NCBI RefSeq assembly: GCF_016905445.1
Contig: NZ_JAFEXF010000010.1
Span: 1-64,000, forward strand
DNA length: 64,000 nt
Direction: 5' to 3'
Origin: Streptomyces sp. G44
Lineage (GTDB): Bacteria; Actinomycetota; Actinomycetes; Streptomycetales; Streptomycetaceae
Under the pieces are notes generated by a model. The model was not told the origin of the DNA and did not search any database. It was given only the letters and a program-made list of their open reading frames with translations. Positions 43,034-51,674 of the stretch are shown here, piece after piece. The first letter of the stretch is position 1. The number at the start of each line of letters is the position of its first letter. Made by a program: the position numbers and the translations under genes.

Positions 43034-43582
43034 ATGACCACCACCGCCGATCCGATCGCCATCAAGCTGGACCGACTCTTCGACGTAGCCGACACCGACT
43101 CCGACGGCTACGTCGAGTGGGCGGACTACGAAAGGATCGTCGACCGCCTCCTGGCCGCCTACGCGATCGACAGGAACGACCGCAGGGCACAGACGCTGAG
43201 GGTCGCCTACCAGATGTACTGGATGGAGATGCTGCGCCACGCGGACGGCGAGAGCCGCCTGTCCAGGGACCAGTACCACCTCGCGTGCCGCTTCACGGCC
43301 GTCGACACCAGCCGCTTCAACCTGGTCGAGGGCCTTCCGCACGCCCTCTTCGACGTCATGGACACCGACGGCGACGACATCATCAGCCAGCCGGAGTTCA
43401 AGCAGTACCTGGAGGCCTGGGGCATCGCCGACCCGACGGCCCTGGAGGCGTTCGCCAAGCTGGACACCGACGGCGACGGGTTCATCAGCCGTCACGAGTT
43501 CATCCGGGCGGTGCGGGAGTTCTTCTACTCCCCGGACCTGGACGCCCCGGGCAGCCTGATCTTCGGCGCCGTCGGAGCCTGA
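43034..43582 (+). CDS. EF-hand calcium-binding protein, calerythrin-like
   Basis: 182 aa cytoplasmic protein, ATG with GAGGA seven bases upstream. Three canonical EF-hand loops: residues 20-31 (DTDSDGYVEWAD), 110-121 (DTDGDDIISQPE) and 144-155 (DTDGDGFISRHE). A fourth loop between the first two (about 71-82, DGESRLSRDQYH) is degenerate, the same layout as calerythrin and sarcoplasmic calcium-binding proteins. It is likely a calcium buffer or sensor. It stands alone between the antiporter and an ABC exporter operon. The last 20 residues (LDAPGSLIFGAVGA) are hydrophobic and recur in actinobacterial members. Confidence 0.93.
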   Translation: MTTTADPIAIKLDRLFDVADTDSDGYVEWADYERIVDRLLAAYAIDRNDRRAQTLRVAYQMYWMEMLRHADGESRLSRDQYHLACRFTAVDTSRFNLVEGLPHALFDVMDTDGDDIISQPEFKQYLEAWGIADPTALEAFAKLDTDGDGFISRHEFIRAVREFFYSPDLDAPGSLIFGAVGA

Positions 43583-43754
43583 CGCGAAGGCGCGAGGCCC
43601 CGGGGCCGAGGGGGGGTCCCGGGACCCCGCGTGCGGTGCCCCCGGGGGATAACCCCACCCCCGGTCCGCCAGCCGTCCTCATGGCCCGTACCGCCCCTTG
43701 ATCCATAGGTTCGAGACATCGACCAGGGATGTACGAACGGAAGGCGGCACAGCC

Positions 43755-44582
43755 ATGGGGCTGCGACGGAAGCACCGGACCGACGAGCGCGCGGGAGCGG
43801 CCGTCACGCCGCCGATGCCGAGTGCCCGGCCCGGCGACTGGGCCGTCGAACTGCGCGGTGTCCGCCGTCAGTACGGCCGCGGCTCCGGCGCCGTGCACGC
43901 CCTCGCCGGCATCGACCTCGCCCTGCCGCGCGGCAGCTTCACCGCCGTCATGGGGCCCTCGGGATCGGGCAAGTCCACGTTCCTCCAGTGCGCGGCCGGA
44001 CTCGACCGGCCCAGCTCCGGCACCGTCCACCTCGGCGGCACCGAGATCACCGGCATGAGCGAGAACAAGCTCACCGCGCTGCGCCGCACCCGCCTCGGCT
44101 TCGTCTTCCAGGCGTTCAACCTGCTGCCCTCGCTGACCGTCGAGCAGAACGTCGTCCTGCCGATGCGCCTCGCCGGACACCGCCCGGACCGGCGCAAGGC
44201 CGCCGAGATGCTCACCCGCGTCGGCCTCGGCGACAAGGGCCACCGCCGCCCCGGCCAGCTCTCCGGCGGCCAGCAGCAGCGCGTCGCCATCGCCCGCGCC
44301 CTGGTCAATGAACCCGACGTGATCTTCGCCGACGAGCCGACCGGCGCCCTGGACACCACCACCGCCACCGAGATCCTCGGCCTGCTGCGCTCCGCCGTCG
44401 ACATGATGGGCGCCACCGTCGTCATGGTCACCCACGACCCCGCCGCCGCGGCCTGGGCCGACCGCGTCCTCTTCCTCGCCGACGGCTCCCTCGCCGACCG
44501 CCTGGAGCGCGCCTCCGCCCAGCGGATCGCCGCCCGCATGACCGCCCTGACCGCTCCCGCCCACGCGGGGGTGGCCGCCTGA
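43755..44582 (+). CDS. ABC transporter ATP-binding protein (MacB/LolD-like)
   Basis: 275 aa. Walker A is MGPSGSGKST, the Q-loop lies in GFVFQAFNLLPSLTVEQNV, the signature is LSGGQQQRVAIARAL, Walker B is VIFADEPTGALD and the switch His is in VMVTHDP. FQAFNLLPSLTVEQN is typical of lipoprotein-release or antibiotic-peptide exporters (MacB/BceA class). The ATG of the permease gene overlaps its stop (TGATG), so the two are translated together as one exporter. Confidence 0.96.
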   Translation: MGLRRKHRTDERAGAAVTPPMPSARPGDWAVELRGVRRQYGRGSGAVHALAGIDLALPRGSFTAVMGPSGSGKSTFLQCAAGLDRPSSGTVHLGGTEITGMSENKLTALRRTRLGFVFQAFNLLPSLTVEQNVVLPMRLAGHRPDRRKAAEMLTRVGLGDKGHRRPGQLSGGQQQRVAIARALVNEPDVIFADEPTGALDTTTATEILGLLRSAVDMMGATVVMVTHDPAAAAWADRVLFLADGSLADRLERASAQRIAARMTALTAPAHAGVAA

Positions 44583-47038
44583 TGGCGTACGTGCCCAACG
44601 GCCTCGCCCGCGCGGCCGTCCGCTTCAAGCCCGCCGCCTTCGCCGGCACCTTCGTCGCCCTGATGATGGCCTCGCTGATCGTGGCCGCCTGCGGCATCCT
44701 CCTGGAGACCGGCCTGCGCGCCTCCGTGCCGCCCGTCCGCTACGCCGGCGCCCCCGTGGTCGCCGCCGCCGACCAGGAGGCCCACTTCGTCACCGGCAGC
44801 GGCGAGGACCGCACCGAGGAGAGCATCCCGCTGCCCGACCGCGCCCGGCTCGACGACGCCCTCGTCGCGAAGGCCGCCGCCGTGCCCGGCGCCCGTACCG
44901 CCGTCGCCGACGTCACCTTTCCCGTGCGGTCCGGCGAGCGGACCGTCACCGCCCACGGCTGGGGCTCCACGGCCTTCACCGGCGAGCAGTTGACCGCGGG
45001 CCGCCCGCCGCACCCCGGGGAGGTGGCCCTCGCCACGCCCGGCGCCCGCGTCGGCGCCCGCGTCACGCTCACCACCGCCGACGGCCCGCGCGCCTTCCGC
45101 GTCTCCGGCACGGTCGAGGCCGGGCGGTCCGGCCCCACCGCCTGGTTCGCCGACGCCGAGGCGGTCCGCGTCTCCGGGCACCCGGGACGCGTCGACGCCA
45201 TCGCCGTCCTGCCCGAACCGGGCGTCGGCGCCGACACCCTCAAGTCCCGCGTCGCCCACGCCCTCGGCGCCAGGGCCGAGGTGCACACCGGCGACGGCCG
45301 CGGCGCCGTCGAGGACACCGGGCTCGCCCACGCCAAGGAGATGCTGACCGGCCTCGGCGGCTCCTTCGGCGGCATCGCCGCCCTCGTCGCCGTCTTCACC
45401 GCCGCCGGCACCGTCGCGCTCTCCGTGGGACAGCGCGCCCGCGAGTACGCCCTGCTCCGCGCCATCGGCACCACCCCGCGCCAGATCCGCCGCACCATCG
45501 CCACCGAGTCGCTGCTCGTCGCCCCCCTCGCGGGCGCCGCCGGCCTCCTGCCCGGCATCGCCCTGGCCCACTGGTGGTTCGGGCAGCTGAAGGAGAAGGG
45601 CGCGATCCCGGAGGCCGTCGACCTCGCGGTGTCCGCCGTTCCGCTCGCCGCCGCCGTCGGCGTCGCGCTCGTCACCGCCCTGCTCGCCGGCTACCTGGCG
45701 GCGCGCCGCCCGTCCCGCGTCAAGCCCGGCCAGGCGCTCGCCGAGGCCGCCGTGGAGCGGCTGCCGCTCGGCAAGATCCGTACCCCGATCGGTGTCGTGG
45801 CGCTGGGCGGCGGCGTCGCCTTCGCGGGGATCGCCGCGCGGACCACCGGAGAGGACGCGGCGAACGCGGCGCTCGGCGTCGTCATGCTCTTCATGCTCGC
45901 CATGGCCCTGCTCGGCCCGCTGGTCGCCCGCGGCTGCGCGGCCCTCTTCGGCCTCCCGCTGCGCAAGGCGGGCGCCCCCGGCGCGCTGGCGGCCGCCAAC
46001 TCCCGCACGAACGCCCGCCGCCTGGCCTCCGCGATCACCCCGATCGTGCTCGCCATGGCCTTCTCCTCCGTCCTCGTCTTCCTGCACACCAGCACCGACA
46101 AGGCCACCGCCGACCAGCAGCGCGCGGGCATCACCGCCGACCACATCGTCTCCGCCGAGGCGGGCCTCGCGCCCGGCGCGCTGACGGAGGCCGACCGCGC
46201 GGACGGTGTCACCTCCGCCGTCGGCCTGCTCAGGACGTCCGTCCTCGTCCCGCAGTACTCCGTCGGCGACCGCCTGCTCGCGGCGGCGTCGGCGCAGGGC
46301 GTCACGGGCTCGGCCGCCGGCCTGGCCGAGGTCCAGGACCTGTCGGTCGAGAGCGGCGCCCTGCGGCTCGGCAAGGGCGACGTCGCCGTCGACTCCGCGC
46401 TCGCCCACGCCGCGCGCGTCCAGGTCGGCGACCGCCTCGACATCCTCCTGCCCGACGGCACGAAGGCCTCCCCGAAGGTCGTGGCCACGTACGGCAGGGG
46501 CCTCGGCCTCTCCCAGGTCACCCTGCCCGCCGCCGCGCTGAAGCAGCACGTCACCTCGTCCTTCACCCAGGAGATCTGGACCAAGGGCGGCTCCGCCGAG
46601 GCACTCTCCGCCCTCGGCGCCCTCCACGACCGCGACGGCTACACCACGGCCCGCTCCCTGGACCGCGAGCTCAACGCCTGGGCCAATACGACGATGGCGG
46701 CCGTCCTCGGCGGCTTCGCGGCCGTCGCCGCCGTCAACACCCTGGTGATGACGGTCCTCGACCGCCGCCGCGAACTCGGCACCCTGCGGCTGATCGGCTC
46801 CACGCGCCGCCAGGTGATGCGCATGATCCGCTGGGAGGCGCTGATCGTCGCCGTCGCGGGCATCGCCATCGGCTCGGCGATCGCCCTCGCCACGCTCGTC
46901 CCGATGATGAACGGCCTGACCGGCGAGGCCCCTCACATCCCGCCGCTGGTGTACGGCTCCTTCGTCGGCGCCGTCCTCGTCCTCGGCCTGGCGGCGGCGA
47001 CGATCCCGGCCCGGGCGGCGCTGAGGTCGGCGGCATGA
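44582..47038 (+). CDS. ABC exporter permease, FtsX/MacB type
   Basis: 818 aa. Duplicated FtsX plan: an N-terminal helix (FAGTFVALMMASLIVAACGI), an extracytoplasmic domain (45-240), then two FtsX modules, each ending in a basic loop (SVGQRAREYALLRAIGTTPR, QIRRTIATES; and DRRRELGTLRLIGSTRRQVM, RMIRWEALIV) that contacts the ATPase. About ten helices in all. Such mechanotransmission exporters move lipids, peptides or antibiotics off the membrane. It is the partner of the ATPase at 43755. The HD-domain remnant starts inside its stop codon (ATGA). No two-component system is adjacent. Confidence 0.93.
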   Translation: MAYVPNGLARAAVRFKPAAFAGTFVALMMASLIVAACGILLETGLRASVPPVRYAGAPVVAAADQEAHFVTGSGEDRTEESIPLPDRARLDDALVAKAAAVPGARTAVADVTFPVRSGERTVTAHGWGSTAFTGEQLTAGRPPHPGEVALATPGARVGARVTLTTADGPRAFRVSGTVEAGRSGPTAWFADAEAVRVSGHPGRVDAIAVLPEPGVGADTLKSRVAHALGARAEVHTGDGRGAVEDTGLAHAKEMLTGLGGSFGGIAALVAVFTAAGTVALSVGQRAREYALLRAIGTTPRQIRRTIATESLLVAPLAGAAGLLPGIALAHWWFGQLKEKGAIPEAVDLAVSAVPLAAAVGVALVTALLAGYLAARRPSRVKPGQALAEAAVERLPLGKIRTPIGVVALGGGVAFAGIAARTTGEDAANAALGVVMLFMLAMALLGPLVARGCAALFGLPLRKAGAPGALAAANSRTNARRLASAITPIVLAMAFSSVLVFLHTSTDKATADQQRAGITADHIVSAEAGLAPGALTEADRADGVTSAVGLLRTSVLVPQYSVGDRLLAAASAQGVTGSAAGLAEVQDLSVESGALRLGKGDVAVDSALAHAARVQVGDRLDILLPDGTKASPKVVATYGRGLGLSQVTLPAAALKQHVTSSFTQEIWTKGGSAEALSALGALHDRDGYTTARSLDRELNAWANTTMAAVLGGFAAVAAVNTLVMTVLDRRRELGTLRLIGSTRRQVMRMIRWEALIVAVAGIAIGSAIALATLVPMMNGLTGEAPHIPPLVYGSFVGAVLVLGLAAATIPARAALRSAA

Positions 47039-47350
47039 CACGCCCCGCCCCGGACCGCGAGCCGCTTTCGCTCACCGAAGTCGAAGCCCTCGCCCGCGAG
47101 GCCCACGCCACCCGGACCGACAAGGCCGGCCGCCCCTACGCCGAGCACCTCCAGGCCGTGGCGGCGGGGTGGGGAGTCCCCGCAGGCGTACGCGGAACGC
47201 GTCCTCGCGACGCCGGGCGCCCGCCTCGTCAAGGAGGCGGACCTGGCCCACAACGCGGACCCGGCCCGCCTCGCGGTCCTGGACGACACGACAAGGGCGC
47301 GCCTGACGGCGAAGTACGCCGCCATGCGCGCCCTGCCGGGACTCCGCTGA
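47035..47350 (+). pseudogene. Broken HD-domain hydrolase: internal deletion plus frameshift
   Basis: The ATG overlaps the permease stop. The first frame gives about 45 good residues (LSLTEVEALAREAHATRTDK, AGRPYAEHLQAVAAGW) typical of the N-terminus of RelA/SpoT-like or small HD hydrolases. From about 47172 the sequence continues in the next frame as GESPQAYAERVLATPGARLV, KEADLAHNADPARLAVLDDT and TRARLTAKYAAMRALPGLR, which is the C-terminal half. The central part that would hold the His-Asp pair, about 50 residues in intact relatives as I recall them, is missing, and the two halves are out of register by one base. It cannot make an active enzyme. Confidence 0.8.
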
Positions 47351-47359
47351 CCCCTGTCG

Positions 47360-48583
47360 CTACGTTGCCCTGGCGCGCTCCCGCGCCAGTTCCGCCGCGT
47401 CGCGCTTGAAGGCCCACTCCATCTTGGGCTCCATCGCGAAGCGGAACATCCGCTGCACCGGAGGCGTGCACAGCAGCGTCACCACGGTCGCGGCGACCAT
47501 CGTCACGAAGATCTCGCCGAGCGGCTCGTGCAGCCACTCGTACTCCTCGAACCAGCCCCAGAAGCGGGAGCCCTTGGCGAGGAAGCCGTGCAGCAGGTAG
47601 CCGTAGAGCGTGCCCGCGCCGAGGATCGTGAACCACATCTTGCGGCGCGGCACCCACGCGAAGAAGCACGCGGTGAGCACCACGGAGCAGCCGAACAGCG
47701 CCAGCGTCATCACGATGCCGACCCACCACGGCACGCCCAGCTCCTGGGCGCTGTCCCGGCGGTAGAACCACACCGACGTCATGCGCGGCGCCGCCCAGTA
47801 GGCGAGCAGCACCGCGGCGGCGAAGACCGGGACGGACAGGATCCGCACCTCGCGGCGGCGCACCAGCTGGAAGTGCTCGGGCCTCATGCAGAGGCCGAGC
47901 ACGAAGAACGGCAGGAATTGCAGGACGCGCTGGAGGTCGAGGTCGTCGCCGATGTCCGGGGAGATCACGGCGAGCATGGCGATGGCCAGCGCGAGCGGGA
48001 GCGGCCAGCGCGCGATCTTCCACAGCGGCACGGTGAGCCGCCACACGAAGAGCGCGACCAGGAACCAGGTGAGGTACCAGGGGTCGAGCAGGCTGATCGG
48101 CTGGCCCGGGTCGTCGTCCGCCCAGCGCTTGAAGAGGGTGTACGCGACCTCGAAGACGACGTAGGGCACGGCGACGCCGGTCACCAGCCGCCGCAGGCGG
48201 TCGGGCCGCATGTCGAAGCTGCGCGAGAAATAGCCGGAGATCACGATGAACGCCGGCATGTGGAAGGTGTAGACGGTCATGTACAGCGCCTCGGCGGCGC
48301 GGCTGTGATCCGTCAGGGGTTCCCACGCGTGCGCCATCGCCACGAGGACGATCGCCAGATACTTGGCGTTGTCGAAGAACGCGTCGCGCTGCTTGCCGGG
48401 CTTCGCCGCGCGGCGGGCGGCGCGGTGGCCCGACGGGACGGGGGGAGCGGTGGCGGCCTGCGGGGCCGGCCGGTGCGGGGTCGGATGGTGGTGGGTGCGT
48501 GGGGGCGGGGGTCCGGCCGCGGGCACCTGGACCGGGGGGAGCGGCGCCCGGTGGCGTCCGTGCGGGTGCACCGAGTTGGTCAC
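47360..48583 (-). CDS. Acyltransferase 3 (AT3) family membrane protein
   Basis: About 407 aa. A Pro/His-rich cytosolic tail of about 65 residues precedes ten or so helices. The AT3 signature is DAFFDNAKYLAIVLVAMAHA followed by YTFHMPAFIVISGYFSRSF; the His of HAWEP and the FHMPAF segment mark the active site. PWYLTWFLVALFVWRL and GTLYGYLLHGFLAKG are typical family segments. AT3 enzymes O-acetylate sugars, lipids or antibiotics at the membrane. GTG at 48583 is preferred for its GGGAGGG site; TTG at 48598 is also open. The gene converges with the broken HD gene, ten bases apart. Confidence 0.9.
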   Translation of the reverse strand: MTNSVHPHGRHRAPLPPVQVPAAGPPPPRTHHHPTPHRPAPQAATAPPVPSGHRAARRAAKPGKQRDAFFDNAKYLAIVLVAMAHAWEPLTDHSRAAEALYMTVYTFHMPAFIVISGYFSRSFDMRPDRLRRLVTGVAVPYVVFEVAYTLFKRWADDDPGQPISLLDPWYLTWFLVALFVWRLTVPLWKIARWPLPLALAIAMLAVISPDIGDDLDLQRVLQFLPFFVLGLCMRPEHFQLVRRREVRILSVPVFAAAVLLAYWAAPRMTSVWFYRRDSAQELGVPWWVGIVMTLALFGCSVVLTACFFAWVPRRKMWFTILGAGTLYGYLLHGFLAKGSRFWGWFEEYEWLHEPLGEIFVTMVAATVVTLLCTPPVQRMFRFAMEPKMEWAFKRDAAELARERARAT

Positions 48584-48598
48584 AGGCCCTCCCACCAA

Positions 48599-49229
48599 GA
48601 GCTCGGTGAGACGATCCGGGACCGCACTGCGCCTACGGGGGTGGTGGCAGCGTGGAACATCTGACGCACCCTAGCGTCGCGGCGCTGTCTTCGTAAAACC
48701 CTCGTCACTTTCGTCAACTCAATCCCTGTCAATCCCTGAGCCGATTACCGCTTATCGCGTCCGCGTACCCGGGAATCGTTCCGGTAGACAAAGAGACGTC
48801 GACTGTAATGTGCCCTTTACGTCACAATTCATCCGGTTTAAATGGTGCATAACGCCCGCAACCGACTACCGTGGAATGTCCGTTTGGTCGGCGGTTCGAG
48901 ATCTCGCGGCGACCGCGTCGGCGCACCCTTCGGTGAACCCCCGGTGTGCCACTCGCAACAATTCGAATTTCCTGCGAACGCCCTGTGTGGTGTTCGCGAC
49001 CGACCCGCCGAATTCCCGGTGGCGGCGGACCGTCGAATTGCCGGCCCGGCGTGCGCCGGAGGCGCCCCGCCCCCGCGCCCCGGGGCCGCCCCCGCGTGAC
49101 GGGCCGGCAAAGCGTTGGCCGACGATGTGTCATGGGCCGCATGGAGCGGGCCCGTTGGTGGCACGATGGTCGGAGGCGGGGGTGTGCGGGGCCGTACCCC
49201 CGGGGCTGGGAGAGCGACCGACCTAGGGT
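48599..49229. other. AT-richer 630-base intergenic region
   Basis: No convincing protein gene. From about 48690 to 49010 the sequence is visibly richer in A and T than the rest of the window (for example GTAATGTGCCCTTTACGTCA, TTCATCCGGTTTAAATGG). It holds the direct repeat CAATCCCTG (48719 and 48730), and reading frames on both strands lack ribosome sites and codon bias. It may hold a non-coding RNA, a complex promoter or an old remnant. Confidence 0.5.
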
Positions 49230-49433
49230 GTGATCAGTGTGGCCATTTCGCTGTCAGTGGTACTGCTGTTGGCGATCATCCTCGTAGTGCTGATCCGTGG
49301 CGGATCGCTCAAGACGGGACCCGCGCTCGTCGCGGTGCTCTTCGGCTTCTTCCTCGCCTCGACCGGTATGGCGCCATCCATAAACCGGTTCCTGAACGAG
49401 CTGGCGGAGACCATCAACTCGATCAGCTTCTGA
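49230..49433 (+). CDS. Small membrane protein, 67 aa
   Basis: Two helices: SVVLLLAIILVVLIRG and GPALVAVLFGFFLASTGM, with an amphipathic C-terminus (SINRFLNELAETINSISF). Two in-frame GTG starts exist (49230 and 49239). A TAGGGT -10 at 49224-49229 favours the second, read without a leader (MAISLSVVLLL). Not assigned to a characterised family. It lies just upstream of the two tRNA genes. Confidence 0.75.
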   Translation: MISVAISLSVVLLLAIILVVLIRGGSLKTGPALVAVLFGFFLASTGMAPSINRFLNELAETINSISF

Positions 49434-49528
49434 GCCCGTGACCGCCCGGCGGGCGGCGGGCCCGGACTGCGGGCGGAAATGGCACCGGCCCGGTCGCTGT
49501 GCAGCGGACCGGGCCGGAGACTTTCAGA

Positions 49529-49598
49529 GCGGGCGACGGGAATCGAACCCGCGTAGCTAGTTTGGAAGACTAGGGCTCTACCATTGAGCTACGCCCGC
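49529..49598 (-). tRNA. tRNA-Gly (anticodon TCC)
   Basis: On the minus strand GCGGGCG pairs with CGCCCGC as acceptor stem. The D-arm is GCTC-AATGGTA-GAGC, the anticodon arm CTAGT-CTTCCAA-ACTAG (anticodon TCC), and the T-arm GCGGG-TTCGATT-CCCGT. No CCA is encoded. It is divergent from the next tRNA. Confidence 0.95.
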
Positions 49599-49738
49599 AT
49601 GTACGCACCGGGCCGGAAGGACCGCGGCACGACAGGCATCGTAGCGGGTCCGCCGCCCCGACCGCACACCCCTGGTCGCGGTCCCGCTCCACCGGGGGCC
49701 GTACGGCCACGCGGCATGTACCCTACGTGTCGCACCGA

Positions 49739-49815
49739 CGGGGTGTGGCGCAGCTTGGTAGCGCGTCCGCTTTGGGAGCGGAAGGCCGTGGGTTCAAATC
49801 CCGCCACCCCGACCA
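49739..49815 (+). tRNA. tRNA-Pro (anticodon TGG)
   Basis: Acceptor CGGGGTG pairs with CACCCCG. The D-arm is GCGC-AGCTTGGTA-GCGC and the anticodon arm TCCGC-TTTGGGA-GCGGA, with anticodon TGG. The T-loop is TTCAAAT. CCA is encoded at 49813-49815. It lies 126 bases upstream of tig. Confidence 0.95.
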
Positions 49816-49940
49816 GCAGGTCTCCCTCGCAAGATCGCATTGTGGGTCGGCTCCCGCTTGCCGTTACTATGCAAGCTGTGTGCCCGTGTGTCTCTGATCC
49901 GGGCAGAAACCAGCAGTCAGCCCACCAAGGAGACCGAACC

Positions 49941-51332
49941 GTGAAGAGCGCCGTGGAGACCCTGAACCCGACCCGGGTTCGGCTCACTGTTGAGGTGCCC
50001 TTCGAGGAGCTCAAGGACAGCCTCGACGCGGCGTACAAGAAGATCAACCAGCAGGTCACGGTGAAGGGCTTCCGCAAGGGCAAGATCCCGGCCCGCGTCA
50101 TCGACCAGCGGTTCGGCCGCGGGGCCGTGCTGGAGGAGGCCGTCAACGACGCGCTTCCGAAGTTCTACACCGAGGCGGTCAACGAGGCCGAGCTCAACGT
50201 CCTGGGTCAGCCCGAGGTGGACATCACCGAGCTGAAGGACAACGAGACCCTCAACTTCACCGCCGAGGTCGACGTACGCCCCACCATCGAGATCCCGGAC
50301 TACTCCGGCATCGAGGTCGAGGTCGACGCGGTCGAGGTCAGCGACGAGGACGTCGACAAGGCCGTCGAGGAGCTGCGCGCGCGCTTTGCCTCGACGTCCC
50401 CGGTCGAGCGTGCCGCCGAGGACGGCGACGTCGTGACGATCGACCTGGAGGCCAAGGTCGACGGCGAGGTCCTGGAGGACGGCGTCGCGAAGGACGTCTC
50501 CTACACGATCGGCTCCGGCGAGCTGCTCGAAGGCATCGACGACGCCGTGAAGGGCCTGGAGGCCGGTGGCGAGGCCACCTTCACCTCCGAGCTCAAGGGC
50601 GGCTCGGCCGCCGGCAAGGAGTCCGAGGTCACCGTCAAGGTCACCCAGGTCGCCAAGCGTGAGCTGCCGGAGCTGGACGACGACTTCGCGCAGCTCGCCT
50701 CGGAGTTCGACACCCTCGACGAGCTGAAGGCCGACAGCCGCAAGCGCCTCGAGAACATGAAGCAGTTCGACCAGGCCACGCAGGCCCAGGAGCGCGTCCT
50801 GGAGAAGCTGCTCGAGCTGGTCGAGGTTCCCGTCCCCGAGAAGCTCCTCGCGGACGAGATCCAGACCCGCAAGCACAACCTGGTCAACCACCAGCTCGGC
50901 CAGATGGGCCTCGACCTCGCCAAGTACCTGGAGATCCAGGGCAAGACCGAGGAAGAGTTCGACGCCGAGACCAAGGAGCAGGCCGAGAAGGGCATCAAAA
51001 CGCAGTTCGTCCTCGACGAGCTCGTCAACAAGGAGAAGCTGAACGTGAACCAGGAGGAGCTCACCGAGCACCTCATGCGTCGCGCGCAGTCCTCCGGCAT
51101 GTCCCCCGACCAGTTCGCCCAGGCCGTCGTCGAGGGCGGCCAGGTCCCGATGCTGGTCGGCGAGGTCGCCCGCGGCAAGGCCCTCGCGGTCGTCGTCGAG
51201 GCCGCCACGGTCAAGGACACGAAGGGTGAGGTCATCGACCTCAGCGACGGCGACGAGGAGGAGACGGACGAGTCCGCCACCGCCGAGGCCGACGCCCCCG
51301 CCGCCTCCGGCGAGGACAAGACCGAGGCCTGA
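49941..51332 (+). CDS. tig: Trigger factor, ribosome-associated chaperone/PPIase
   Basis: 463 aa. Binds the ribosome exit site and folds nascent chains. The ribosome-binding domain ends with [20 protein letters not shown], containing the GFRKGKxP signature. An FKBP-like peptidyl-prolyl isomerase domain follows (about 160-250, [20 protein letters not shown]), then a long helical C-terminal domain ([20 protein letters not shown]). The tail beyond residue 430 is acidic and disordered ([18 protein letters not shown]). The GTG start has AAGGAGA eight bases upstream. It is followed by clpP1P2-clpX after a terminator and a 285-base leader. Confidence 0.97.
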   Translation: MKSAVETLNPTRVRLTVEVPFEELKDSLDAAYKKINQQVTVKGFRKGKIPARVIDQRFGRGAVLEEAVNDALPKFYTEAVNEAELNVLGQPEVDITELKDNETLNFTAEVDVRPTIEIPDYSGIEVEVDAVEVSDEDVDKAVEELRARFASTSPVERAAEDGDVVTIDLEAKVDGEVLEDGVAKDVSYTIGSGELLEGIDDAVKGLEAGGEATFTSELKGGSAAGKESEVTVKVTQVAKRELPELDDDFAQLASEFDTLDELKADSRKRLENMKQFDQATQAQERVLEKLLELVEVPVPEKLLADEIQTRKHNLVNHQLGQMGLDLAKYLEIQGKTEEEFDAETKEQAEKGIKTQFVLDELVNKEKLNVNQEELTEHLMRRAQSSGMSPDQFAQAVVEGGQVPMLVGEVARGKALAVVVEAATVKDTKGEVIDLSDGDEEETDESATAEADAPAASGEDKTEA

Positions 51333-51359
51333 GCCGCCTCGCTCTGACGCACGCAGCAT

Positions 51360-51389
51360 GGGCCCCCGGGATCTCGATCCCGGGGGCCC
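51360..51389. terminator. tig terminator
   Basis: A perfect 13-bp stem, GGGCCCCCGGGAT with its complement, closes on CTCG 27 bases after the tig stop. Confidence 0.85.
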
Positions 51390-51405
51390 GTCTCGTGCCC
51401 CCGCC

Positions 51406-51521
51406 AGGGGCGCGGGGAACTGCGCGAGCAACCACGGACGACCCGCACCCGCCATAGAGCCTGGCGAGGCAGACGCGACCGCGCCCCGGCGGGGGCCGAC
51501 CGCGCAGCTCCCCGCGCCCCT
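51406..51521. repeat. Long inverted-repeat element between tig and clpP1
   Basis: AGGGGCGCGGGGAACTGCGCG (51406-51426) faces CGCGCAGCTCCCCGCGCCC plus CT (51501-51521), complementary except for one base, with about 74 bases between. The unit GGGGCGCGGGGAACTGCGCG is a word I recall as very widespread between Streptomyces genes. It may be a mobile intergenic element or a structured RNA. Confidence 0.7.
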
Positions 51522-51537
51522 TACGGGGCGCTACCTG

Positions 51538-51551
51538 CGCTCACAGCGAAC
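51538..51551. promoter_or_regulatory. clgR box: ClgR-type operator upstream of clpP1
   Basis: On the minus strand the site reads GTTCGC-TGTGA-GCG, matching the GTTCGC-N5-GCG element bound by ClgR, the activator of clpP1P2 and lon in Streptomyces. It lies 137 bases before the clpP1 start. A -10 like TAGGGT follows at about 51590. Confidence 0.7.
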
Positions 51552-51674
51552 AGTTGGCTCTGCGGGATTCCCCGGAGGGGCCCGCGCGTTAGGGTCCATG
51601 AATACGAGGGCAGGGGAGTCCCCGGAGCCGCCCCGGAGCGGCTGGCACGCGGGGTCCCAGCCCCAGCTGAAGAC

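Noticed and set aside
43613-43628. GGGGTCCCGGGACCCC palindrome after the EF-hand gene
   Set aside because: A perfect palindrome without a loop in G/C-run-rich sequence. It cannot form a normal terminator hairpin and is likely compositional.
48810-49226. Overlapping frames on both strands in the AT-richer gap
   Set aside because: None has a ribosome site, consistent codon bias or recognisable sequence, so the region is reported as non-coding.
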